Positions 11,713 to 21,454 of a stretch of DNA of 40,289 nt are shown piece after piece. This DNA is from Paraglomus occultum (taxonomy: Eukaryota > Glomeromycota > Glomeromycetes > Paraglomerales > Paraglomeraceae), in contig CAJVPJ010000143.1 in NCBI GenBank assembly GCA_910592205.1, positions 1-40,289 on the forward strand, in the 5' to 3' direction. Within the stretch, counting starts at the first letter, position 1; the number at the start of each line of letters is the position of its first letter. The notes under the pieces were generated by a model. It was not told the origin of the DNA and made no database searches. It was given only the letters and a program-made list of their open reading frames with translations. Both the position numbers and the translations under genes were made by a program.

Positions 11713-11977
11713 TAATAAAGAATATTTAACTGTGCTGTCGGAAAGCAAGTCTTGTTATCCTCATATAATCCCTACCCTATAAGCATTGTTTTCGCAATCA
11801 AGTTTAGTAAAGGGATGGAGTTAAGACTAGGACAAAAAATAAACAATCGTAGCGTTTATAATATTTATCGAACCAACAGAATAATAACCGAATACAGTGT
11901 AGAGTCATTAATCCCTTTTTGGTATATCGGAAACATATAAACTACGCCAAGAAAGCGTATGACACACTGCATGTTTT

Positions 11978-11985
11978 TATATAAA
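11978..11985 (+). promoter_or_regulatory. Probable TATA box of the second HMG-box gene
   Basis: TATATAAA lies 139-146 bp upstream of the ATG at 12124 and is followed by a C/T-rich stretch, typical of a fungal core promoter and leader. Confidence 0.5.
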
Positions 11986-12036
11986 GACTGCCCATCCCCT
12001 CTCCCCATTCCTCACTCGTAAAATTCTGAACCAAGC

Positions 12037-12106
12037 AAAAAAAAAAAAAAGAGATAAAAACATCCAACATATCAACACACACATTTTTGTAATACCCCCC
12101 CCCCCC
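12037..12106 (+). repeat. Homopolymer tracts in presumed leader (A14 and C12)
   Basis: A run of 14 A (12037-12050) and a run of 12 C (12095-12106) lie between the TATA box and the start codon of the second HMG gene. The C run is only 17 bases from the ATG. Lengths may be affected by sequencing error. Confidence 0.85.
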
Positions 12107-12123
12107 TTCTGCAACAAAATAAG

Positions 12124-13080
12124 ATGCCAAAACAAAGTCGCAAGCGACTGCCCCCAAGTGTCACTCCTGGTGAATTTTGCACATTTCTCGATATTCGTTT
12201 GACCACAACTGAACAAAATCTCTTGCAAAATCCCCCCTTCAAGCACACGCTACCTCTCGAAAAATTGTTAGACCCGACACCATCTCCGCGTTCGAGACGC
12301 CGTGCCAAGACGTGCTATGCGCCGCGGCCACAGAATGCATTTATACTGTATCGCAGAGATTTTGTAGAGCGGGTGGCGAGAGCGAACGGGAAAATGGTGC
12401 TGCATAGTATCTCGAAAAAAGCGTCCGAGTGTTGGAATAACGAGAGCATCGAAGTACGTCATTATTTTATCGTATTAGCCGATTTGTGCAAAAAAAGGCA
12501 CGCAGAGAGATTCCCGGGATACAAGTATTCGCCGAGACAAAAGAGAGATAGATACGACAACAATAATGGTAAATGTTTTTTTTTTTTAAATCGCGAGATA
12601 CATCAGTTATGAAAAAAAAATATAAATCAATAGTTAACCATGATTTATCTTTATTCTCTTTTCCCTACAGTTGTACCAAGCCAGACTGCGCACGAGAGTC
12701 AATTTCAGTTCATCTCAGCATTAAACAATTCTCCTTCTCCGTCCTTGACATACGAGTCGCCCTCGTCAATGTCGCTATCTCCCAACCCATCCGAAGTGTC
12801 ATCTCCATCGCTCCATGCAGTTAGCCCGGGCATGTATGTTGAAAATGGACCGATGATATATGACCCTAATTATGTCAACTACGAGACTCTTTTATTCTGT
12901 GATATGGGATTAGCACCAACGCCAGACTCGTATAGCTTGAATGATCCAAGTTACAACATGGTGGAATACATGCCTGAATTTACTGCGAACCAGGCACCAA
13001 ACGCCGAGACTTGGGTCAATGACAGTGTCAACACGGATGGATGTGAAAACATTGATGAAAATGACTATTTTATTTTTTGA
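12124..13080 (+). CDS. MATA-HMG-type HMG-box transcription factor (two exons)
   Basis: Exons 12124-12568 and 12671-13080 (284 aa) with a 102-nt intron beginning GTAAAT and ending CTACAG, preceded by a poly-T stretch. The HMG box spans about residues 67-138: APRPQNAFILYRRD at its start, the core Trp in SECWNNES, and a C-terminal KKRHAERFPGYKYSPRQKR. The RP.NAFILYR signature and the PGYKY ending are the hallmark of the MATA-HMG subfamily (fungal mating-type HMG proteins). A basic stretch SPRSRRRAK precedes the box and may aid DNA binding or nuclear import. The intron falls just after the box. The C-terminal exon is Ser/Pro-rich then acidic, with NYETLLF and YNMVEYMPEF, and resembles an activation domain. 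AATAAA at 13280 could serve polyadenylation. Whether it is a mating-type determinant or a family member of other function cannot be told from sequence. Confidence 0.9.
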
Positions 13081-16000
13081 TAAAAGAAACCGATTTATCA
13101 TTCTAATTATGGCGTATAATACATTTGGCTATAAATTAAGCGTATTTATGGTTTGCTTCTTTATAATATGTTTACTGTCTTGTTTATTTCTTTCTGTTTG
13201 CTTTTTTCCCAGTCTTGTTATCCTTAACTTTAGAATGGTGTTATAGTTTGAGATAATTGTGCTTTATTTTATGCATATGAATAAATTTGTGTATCAAATA
13301 TGTATATTTTAGGTATCTCATCGTTGTGAATAAATAGAATCCCAAATTGATAGAACACGGAATAAGGGGAGACTTGTTGTAACCGTTAATAAACTCATAA
13401 ATGATATCTTGTGTTTTATTATAATACTACGGGTTACGTCGCGTTCACAATCAAATCTATCAGTTAATAAATCGAGTTGATCGATCGATCATTAATTTAG
13501 CAAATTATTACAAGTCAACGTTGCACGATACTTTGCCAACGTACTGGCAAAACCTCTTACCTTCATATGAAATTGGTCTGTTTGTATGCAAAAGAATTTA
13601 CATCAATAAATTTCAAATTGTCGGAATGCCCCTTTATGGTAGTCAGTTCCTATAACCCGTGTTCTGTACTTTATTACCTGCCTTTTGTAGAAGTCTACAT
13701 TCTCCATTCCGTAACCAAAAACATAGTTGTTGGGACAGAACGTATTCGAATATGCTTCGTGGTGGTATGTCTTGTTGTACCTCGATTCGGGACTTGTGGT
13801 TACCCATCAAAAAGCACTCGTTTCACTTTATGCAATTTGATATCAATTGATTTATCTGTGCATATGCTGCTTACTTGTTTGAGAATTAATATTACAGACT
13901 GATTCCTTTGGTTTTTATTCCAAAAAAACTATTGTGTCCCTACGTCTTTGCGCAAGTGTTGCTTACTATATGACGGTAAGAGCATGTTACTTTACATACA
14001 TGCACATACATTGTGGGACCATGTTTCTGTTTATTTCCTTATTCCGTTTTGTATGTTAATCGATAACTCACTTAACAGAATAAATTCGTTGGTAGACAAA
14101 ATTACCTTGGTTATGTATTTATATTAATTAATCTTTCCCCCCTTTTTAATTTGCGTACTTTTTTTGAATCTTCCGAACGCTTTTTGCTGTGCTGACAGAA
14201 ACACAACGTTATTTACATCAACATAGAGAAAATAATTCGGCATTTTTAATATCTACAATGAGGCTGGTTATGGTTGTAGTCAACTTGATAAATGAACAGC
14301 TGACTAATCTAAGATACTTGTATCATTCAATGTCTAACTTGACTACATACTTTGACACCTTGCAATTATACTTGCATCGTTGGACCGAGACAACTAAGTT
14401 ATGATATGGATTTTGAGCAGAGACATATCTATGCCCTTGCTCACAACAACATTATTCAAGCATTATTCAAGCACACGTGCGCAGAGTTCAACGAATTTTT
14501 GCCATCCTGTTCAGTTTTCTTTACCTCAAATTGCAATAGCAAGTTGAACAAGGCAGCAAAGTATATTTCTTGATACCCATCAGTCGCCTAGCTTACACCA
14601 TTGAATTAATGAAAAGATGTTGTGACTTTTTGGTTTAAATTTAGTATTTGTATCATAGGATATAACCCAACTTTGATACTGGACGGATTTCCTTTATTGT
14701 TACATGTAAGTTGTATCTATATGCGCGCAGCTCTTCTCGCTGTAGTTATCATAAGATTTTATGCCAACGCTGTTCCACTTATCCCCAATATCGCAATATC
14801 CAATACCCCATATCTTATGCATGTTATTCGAGTTGTTATTCGCCTTACACGTCGATCTCTTAAATCTATTGGTTTGGCATGCAGGTTTTAGACTGCGCTT
14901 TATGCTTAATACTGGAGATCTGACACGTGGGCTGACAAAAGGTAGACACTAATTTTGCAACAGGGTCATGCCATTTTTATGATCAGATCATGCTAACATC
15001 GTCGAACTGCCAATTATATACGTAATCTCGATTATATGCTATTCATACTCATCACGTTTTCACTGCACGCATCTTGCTCTCCATAGCAACTATATCAACG
15101 GCCTCTCTCCTCTTAGTATTTGTCAAGCATTTTAGCTGGTTTTGCTTACGCTGACTGCAAGCTCGACATAGTAGAAATATAGTACCATAGATGCCAATTA
15201 GTCTAGAATTGAAATGATTCCAGTCAGTCCAGTCTTACTTTAAGTCGAATTACAGACGGATGCTGTTTCTAAGTACATCAGCTTACGGTTGATGACGCAT
15301 TTGCTCTTGGTAAGTGCCACTGTAATGATGAGGATACGGTTGGTTGGGTGTAACTTCTTATCATTTAAGATGAATCGAATGTACTGAAACTTAGTAACAT
15401 GATCGTGCGCAACATCTTGCAAAGACGTCTATACATTGGTGTATGTTCGCGTAAATGCACTCGCAAATAAAGGAATACATTTGCCAAAAAGAAAAGCTTG
15501 TTTTATTGTACCGACTGGCATAGCTCAGCTAACTAACTCATACGCAAAATTGTTATTTCCATACACTTACTATATTGCGACAGAAGGTTAGACAGTCTTC
15601 TTATTGATGACAAGGCTAACGCTCACGCCTGTGATCCAGTAAGCGACTATTGTACCTTATTATATGATTCACGGAATAATGTAATGGACATCGTGTGTTT
15701 CATAATACTTTTAAGCAGACAGCACGGTGTGGGTCAAGAAGAGCGCAACTATTTATAATACAATGCATTCTCAAATCCAGCCATATACAGACGTTCTGGT
15801 AGATTATGTCGTATGAAGAATGGCAAACGTCGCCTTACAAGAAATGCTTTCTGGGTACGTGACAGTAACATTATTTCAACCAGAATGAAGAACTGACCGA
15901 GGCTGTATTTTTTCTAATAGCTCGACAAGGAATACTTAGATTTTGAATTAGTAACCCAAAAATTAATCGGTGTCAACATATTAATATTAACAGTTAAGAA

Positions 16001-16179
16001 TTAAAATATACTTTACTGTAAGTGTAGATTTATTATCAACGATAGGGTAGTTATGAATATTACATGTAAATGCCGGCAAATGACAAAGTGTAAGAAACCA
16101 GATCCCGTTGCCAAAATATTTCCCATAAATATATTCCTCTATGGCACCATTCTATAGTAAATAACCACACACCTCCTTT
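13081..16179. other. Gene-poor 3.1 kb region
   Basis: Open frames at 13567-13902, 14189-14404, 14352-14573, 14622-14891 (+) and 15240-15422 (-) are short, overlap in different frames and resemble no family I know. No RNA gene signature is seen. The strand change between the plus-strand HMG gene and the minus-strand secreted-protein genes falls here, so the segment contains two converging 3' ends. Confidence 0.4.
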
Positions 16180-16805
16180 CTAGTGATTAGCTCCGTACCT
16201 TGGCATGCATTTCACGCCATCTACCGTATTTACACAAATTTCATTGTCCGATGGTCCTCTAAGACCATCAATGGTCCCGCTGAAAGCACGCTCAACAATC
16301 GCTCGACCTTCAGACGCAATCCTATCTGTTTCTCGATCCGATAATGATCGCTTGACCATGTTGATGCGCTTCTGTGGTTTATGGTCGGTATTAAACTTAC
16401 CGGGACACAATTCCGACGGTTGACCGTCAAAGTTCTTTCCAACGCAGATATTACCGATTTCTGTCACTCGACTTTTTGTGGAAATGTTAAAAATCGAATT
16501 AGCACATTTATTGATTCAAGCAACTCGCGCCAATAAGATACTCCTACTTGATATTTACTCTGCATTGACAGCCCCATCATCTCTGATATTTGAAATAATA
16601 TAGTAAATGGTTAGTTTTTCTTTTCTTGTGATGGAACGGATAAACAAAGTTTCATACAAAGTCAAATGAGCTTTCATATTAATACGGCTAAGCACCTTTT
16701 TACTACGGCCGTGTCGGCGTCCGTTAGTGGCCTGCCAGTAACAGTGACGGACGACGCAAAGAGCACAAAGATCGCAATTGATATCAAGTTACAAGTCTTA
16801 ACCAT
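16180..16805 (-). CDS. Small secreted, probably kexin-processed Cys-pair protein (two exons)
   Basis: Model: exon 1 16805-16696, exon 2 16471-16180 (133 aa). Exon 1 encodes a clear signal peptide: MVKTC, hydrophobic core LISIAIFVLFASSV, small residues TVTG, then RPLTDAD. It is plainly related to exon 1 of the gene at 18783-19723, which begins MVNTR, has a hydrophobic core, and is followed by RPL. Exon 2 carries one Cys pair near its start (ICVGKNFDGQPSELC), dibasic sites KPQKR and NMVKR that fit Kex2 cleavage, and a second Cys pair (EICVNTVDGVKC) near the C-terminus. The exact splice is uncertain: the donor after codons for VVK is GTGCTT, a weak consensus. Its phase (2) equals that of the last intron of the paralogue and restores the frame at the AG before 16471. 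A small middle exon cannot be excluded. Function unknown; secretion is strongly suggested. Confidence 0.6.
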
Positions 16806-18654
16806 ATTGTTTGATGGTATGCGGGAGAAAATACGGTGTAGTTTAATGTTTATTATGAATAACGAGAGGCGGAGTGAAATGTGTTCAATCTATTAAAGAT
16901 CGCACGGTTATATGGTAAGCACCTTGTAACAAGACGACGGAACTGTAAATAAAAGAATGAGAATGCAACAGGTATAGTCTAAAGCTATCCCGGAATTTGA
17001 ATTTTTTTAAAGTTATATTTCCCGCAGACTTACATTCCCTACGCATATTATATATACCCTTTGGATTGTTGACTAATCTCGAGTTGTTGATTGGGTGATT
17101 GATAATGATTCACCTGATAATTTCCTAAATTGGATATATTTAATATCATAGTTATGGTTTCAGGTGTTGTCTTTTTAGACATGTTTGGTCAATGCCGTTT
17201 AATATGACGTTTTCATAAATTAGAGAACGTTCTTAAGAACAAAGGACAATTTAATATGGCCTCCATTGTACAAATTTGGCCTCTGACAATTTCCATATCT
17301 CTTGCCCTTTCCCGTACCCTCAAATAAAGTTACCGCAGCTTTTCTCGTTTATCGATGCTGGGTTAAAGTTATTACGATAAACCTTTTGTCTTTGATTGTG
17401 ACGTCTATCAAATGAGGCCGACGCTTTGATAAATGGTCAGAGAAAACGTTTGACGTTTGGCCAGTTAAACGACTAGTTTTGTGGTTGGGGATGATTGGAT
17501 CGGCAGACATTGACACAGCAAAGTTGACGTTGAGCGATCGAGAAAAAGCGAATCCCTTCTCTAGATCAAAAAACGCTGGCCAATCTTAGCTCCTCATACA
17601 CTCTTTGTAAAACTCTGCGAGGGTTCGTGATTGCGAATTTGAATTATGTCTTGTAGATTGACAAATTCGTTGAGATCTCAAGTCGTCTTAGTGATCGTCG
17701 CTTGACGTCTATCTTAGGTATCTATCGCTTTTCTTCGTCATTCATGTTTACAATTCCGATTAGGCGAAACACTGTCAATCCATTGTCTCAATTATCTTGC
17801 TGATCGAAAATCCCGATGGCTGCATCAGTATATATTCCTTGACCCTCGCCAACTGAATTCTTGAATACCGAATTCTTGAATACACAATTGCAAGTTCACG
17901 TAATAAAGATATTAAGTACTCTAATTTTTTTACTTGCTTTCGGCCGGCGGTTACAAGAGCTTCGTATTACAGTATTTTTTTTAAAATGCAAGCCAGAAAT
18001 GAATTGGTCGGAACACATCCATCTGCTAATCGCGCGAGCGCCAATGTCTAACAAATACTAACTCTTCTTTCCTTTCTGTTAGTGCAGTTACTTGCATGAC
18101 TATAATATTTCGTGTAAATTCTCCTATTAACGTTTTGACGCCACTGAACATGTCTTTGGTTCATTCTTGACTCGTTTGCCTAGAACTGTATCTTACAAAG
18201 TTGCTATCAGAACGTAATAATAACAATAACTAACTACCTGGATAGCGTTTCGTAGTAATTACGTTGTAAAAGGCTATCGAACAAATATCTTATCAATACA
18301 TTCTACTCATTTATTTACGTGCTTATTTGATAGAGCAAACCTTTTTCTGGATATTAACAATGTCGCGCTGACGTTTAACTTTATCGTGATGTGATAAACG
18401 CCGAAGCTGGACTGTGACAACAACATCATTAGACTCATTAAGTAATATTTGCCTAGCCTCGCTTAGAGGCCATCATGGAAATACACAACTATATTATTTG
18501 AGATTTGAACTTTAGAATTCATCGGCAGTCTTGGATAAGGTATGTTTATTGATAGAATTAAGACTTATTTAATGACCAATATATGACAGCTAACAGGATA
18601 TTCAGTTATTGCCAACTATTGCTGGCTGCCATGAGAGATCTGTGCGTAGAGGTT
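16806..18654. other. Intergenic region between the two secreted-protein genes
   Basis: No supported gene. The left part would be the promoter of the minus-strand secreted-protein gene; a weak TATA-like CATATAAC occurs near 16911. A short direct duplication of a GAATTCTTGAATAC-like unit lies near 17858-17886. Frames at 17861-18061 and 18583-18768 (+) are non-descript; the latter overlaps the decayed repeat array. Confidence 0.4.
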
Positions 18655-18782
18655 TCATTTGGATTCATCCGCAATTCTATTCCGCTTGCTTCTGCGTTTT
18701 GGTGGATCATTGACCGGTCCACCTCCTTTGGGATGGCCATTAATAAGCGGACAAAGACCATTAGATAGGCATTTCGGAAGAC
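18655..18782 (-). pseudogene. Frameshifted last repeat unit of the secreted-protein gene
   Basis: Downstream of the stop of the repeat gene, the same minus strand continues in another frame with a further full unit: TVGLPKCLSNGLCP, then PLINGHPKGGGPVNDPPKRR and a dibasic SKR, ending at a stop at 18657-18655. Compared with the preceding unit (near 18940), the copy near 18791 is one base shorter, and the spacing of the two copies is 149 bp instead of a multiple of three. The frame after the lesion is intact, so the loss is recent, or it is an assembly or read error in repetitive DNA. Confidence 0.7.
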
Positions 18783-19074
18783 CTACTGTTCGTCTCTAGA
18801 ATTCATTTTCACAGTTGTATCTCGCTTGGATTTTCTGCGTTGCGGCGGTGTAGGATCGATGACCGGTACACCTCCTTTGGGAGGGCCATTAATAAGCGGA
18901 CAAAGACCATTAGATAGGCATTTCGGAAGACCTACTGTTCTGTTTCTAGAATTCATTTTCACAGTTGTATCTCGCTTGGATTTTCTGCGTTTTGGTGGAT
19001 CATTGACCGGTACACCTCCTTTGGGCGGGGGCGGAGACGGACAGAAACCATTAATGCAAGTCGGAGGGCTTACG
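18672..19074 (-). repeat. Long tandem repeat units (about 150 bp) in the secreted-protein gene
   Basis: Three copies sharing the GACCGGT(A/C)CACCTCCTTTGGG anchor at 18712, 18861 and 19005 (plus-strand coordinates), spacings 149 and 144 bp; the third copy is partial. The 144 spacing is in frame (two codons shorter), the 149 spacing is not. The copies are nearly identical over long stretches, indicating recent duplication or homogenisation. Confidence 0.8.
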
Positions 19075-19723
19075 AATCTGTCTCTAGGTACATGGGTTTG
19101 CGGTGGGATGACCTGTCCATTTTCTTTGGGCGGAGGGCCTTCTAATCTGTCTCTAGGTACATGGGTTTGCGGTGGGATGACCTGCCCATTTCCTTTGGGC
19201 GGAGGGCCTTCTAATCTGTCTCTAGGCACATGGGCTTCATCCTGTGGGATGTTCCCCCCATGTCCTTTGGGCGGAAGCGGGCACACAACGCAAGGCACTT
19301 CCTCTTCTGTTCGTCTGGGCCTTAAATCTGTTGTTGGTCCGGTGGTATAGTTTGGATCGCCAAGAACCTCAGGCAACGTGGATATCTGATCTTGCTTGAA
19401 ATTGACCTGCAATCTAGCCAAAATCGAAAGAAATAATTATAGCATGTTAAGTAGATAGTATAGAGAGGTATTATGTTCATAAATCATTACCGAACATTAG
19501 CGTCGTATAAATTATCTATTACTTACTTCACATCGATTGGATTCGTCGAAATTGCCAATGGTCTATATCATGGAAAACAACATTGATGAGTCTGTTATCG
19601 TGTGGTAAGGTACAATTGTCTGGTGATATTGAATTGATCTTACCTTGCGTTCACATATCTCATGTCAGCAAGGAAAGATGATATTACAATCACAATTCGG
19701 ATCAAGTTACGGGTGTTGACCAT
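18783..19723 (-). CDS. Repeat-containing secreted protein, putative kexin-processed precursor (three exons)
   Basis: Model: exons 19723-19644, 19562-19527 and 19413-18783 (248 aa), introns 81 and 113 nt. Exon 1 is a signal peptide (MVNTRNLIRIVIVISSFLAD, then MRYVNAR) related to that at 16805. The 36-nt middle exon has strong GTAAGT donor and ATAG acceptor sites; skipping it would also keep the frame. After a short acidic stretch the protein holds tandem 23-residue units with the core HVPRDRLEGPPPKGNGQVIPPQ, then longer units with a Cys pair (TCINGFCP, KCLSNGLCP), a PPKGGVPV segment and dibasic RRKSKRDTTVKMNSR. The KSKR sites fit Kex2 cleavage. This architecture (signal peptide, repeats, dibasic sites) matches the fungal KEP class of kexin-processed repeat proteins, which includes pheromone precursors and plant-interaction effectors. 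The present stop (18783-18785) is caused by a one-base deletion relative to the preceding unit; see 18655-18782. Confidence 0.75.
19075..19287 (-). repeat. 69-bp tandem repeats encoding 23-residue units
   Basis: The anchor TCTCTAGG(T/C)ACATGGG recurs at 19081, 19150 and 19219, exactly 69 bp apart. The first two units differ at only a few positions; the third diverges at its right end. Each encodes one unit with the core HVPRDRLEGPPPKGNGQVIPPQ. Confidence 0.88.
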
Positions 19724-19880
19724 TGTTATTAGAAATGTGGGTGGAATATAGATGATTGTGTGGTAGAAAGAATTCTTTCGTATCAGTACTCTTAAGGAAT
19801 GACAATATACAAGATAGATCAAATGATCCGAATGTGCAAACTTTTACTCGATACTTTTCACTCTCGTTGCTATCCCTCCA

Positions 19881-19889
19881 TTATATATA
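19881..19889 (-). promoter_or_regulatory. Probable TATA box of the repeat secreted-protein gene
   Basis: On the minus strand the site reads TATATATAA, about 160 nt upstream of the signal-peptide ATG at 19723, a spacing similar to those of the genes at 5698 and 12124. Confidence 0.4.
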
Positions 19890-20033
19890 GAGATTTTTTT
19901 TTCTGGGTTAATAAAAATCCAACACTGCAAGATTTTTGTTTGTTACCTGTTTTTATTCCAATCGGGGTTCGGTGTGTGCATATCATAGTTCCGCAAATTT
20001 TAGTAGTTTTTTGGCTAACCAGAATAATTTTAG

Positions 20034-20351
20034 ATGAAGATCGGCATGGAAAAGGAAGAACGCATTAAGACTTTGTTAAATGTTAAACCCAAATGTGTGA
20101 ACGCTGTTAAGGTCGAGTCATCTAGCTTTTACAGAGATTTGAGACAAGCAGTCTTGTTTTGCGCACGAAAATATCGTAAAGATTCTACGTTGTACTGCGC
20201 TTTCCGCGGCGTCGGGTATTTGTACTACCACTGTTATTGTGTGAATATCCGAACATATTACCATTGGAGGAAAGAAGAAACAATATTAGAACCTCAACGA
20301 GATGAAACTTGCAGGAGACTGTTTCTGTGCATTAACCGCAAGTGTCAGTAG
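20034..20351 (+). CDS. Hypothetical Cys-rich small protein, uncertain
   Basis: An ATG-initiated 105-codon frame with eight cysteines, including YYHCYCVN and a C-terminal RRLFLCINRKCQ, and many Lys/Arg residues. No signal peptide is visible and no family is recognised. It lies divergently from the repeat secreted-protein gene, on the other side of that gene's promoter. It may be a real single-exon gene, a terminal exon or a chance frame; composition is compatible with coding, but nothing else supports it. Confidence 0.25.
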   Translation: MKIGMEKEERIKTLLNVKPKCVNAVKVESSSFYRDLRQAVLFCARKYRKDSTLYCAFRGVGYLYYHCYCVNIRTYYHWRKEETILEPQRDETCRRLFLCINRKCQ

Positions 20352-21454
20352 AGCATACTCTCTAAAATCATGGTGACTCAATTCAATTAAAAATTTAAGA
20401 CTGTGTGATTGCTCAAACAATGAGAATGCCAAGCATTCAACACTCTTGATAGACAAGAATAAACAACCTACCACCTTACGCAGAAGAACAAAATAAAAAT
20501 ACCGACAGTCATGGCGTCCGACTGTAATTAATATACCTAATTAGTAAATCAAGGACGTTGCCGTGCTTTTTTTTCAGCGTGTGCTTTTTTTGCGAAATCA
20601 AAAAGCAAAGAACAGTTCCAAGGCAAACTAGTATTAATGCGGCGAAGAAGAGCCTTGTTAAATTTTCTATTCAAAAACACAAGTATGATTGATACTTTAT
20701 TTTATGTAATAAAAACGCTCGCGGCGGCGAAGCTGAAACTAACCAATGGGGTTAGAGAATAGAATCTGATCAACCGATGCTTCAGCCGGAATCTCTGCAT
20801 CAGCTCCCACATTAAATAGATGAATTAAGGGAATTACGACTGCGCAATACTTTTGTCCGCCCTCCCTGTATTATATTAATCCGTGTAAAGTGCATTTATT
20901 TAGAGAAGTCTGTGATCAAGTTAATTGTCATAAGCAGTTAGAACAGTGTCGAATTCAAAGCATTAAACACAATGGTGTAGAAATAGAACTACACGGTTGT
21001 TTGTTTACGTGTTTTTGCATTATTAGTTATGTATCATACATGCCCTTTCGGATTTGATTTTATTTTTGTAGAGAAATTGTGGCTTTTAACGAAATACTAA
21101 TAGTTATAGCATTATGTTTACTGTTTTGTTGCCAGCTAAAAGTCACAGCCCATACCTACTAAACCGCCTACAACTTTGTCTTGATAGGATTCCATCTTTA
21201 TTCGCTTAGCCAAGTTATTTGCAATGGGAAAGGCGGTGGAATGTTTCGAGTTTAAAGTTGCGAGTTGTAATCTTTCCGATCTTACGCATCGGGGGCTGTG
21301 TTGCATATATTCCCATGCAAAAGGGTCTTTTTAGATGCCATTTTAAGCAATACCGAGAAGAGATTGTAGTTTCATTGGTCACAAAACGATTAAATTTTAA
21401 CATAAATTCTCACAGACCAAAAATCTTTTCTTCCATATCACTTTATTCTGCATC

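Larger units (their letters stand above)
9305..12123. other. Intergenic region between the two HMG-box genes
   Basis: Mostly without supported genes. Minus-strand frames at 9799-10113 (104 codons) and 10993-11202 (69 codons, ATG start) have no recognised domain. One small minus-strand frame with a signal-peptide-like core (11527-11712) is listed separately. The right end holds a TATA box and homopolymer tracts in the leader of the second HMG gene. Confidence 0.4.
19724..21454. other. Region between the repeat secreted-protein gene and the SDR gene
   Basis: Apart from the TATA-like site at 19881 and the doubtful small frame at 20034-20351, I see no gene. Frames at 21215-21403 (-) and 21219-21458 (+) overlap each other and the SDR promoter and are considered accidental. 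Confidence 0.4.

Noticed and set aside
13567-13902. 111-codon plus-strand frame
   Set aside because: No domain, no splice context, random-looking composition, and overlapped by another frame of similar length.
18826-19350. 174-codon plus-strand open frame with Gly-rich repeats
   Set aside because: Antisense shadow of the repeat secreted-protein gene. The minus strand has the signal-peptide exon, good splice sites and coherent repeats.
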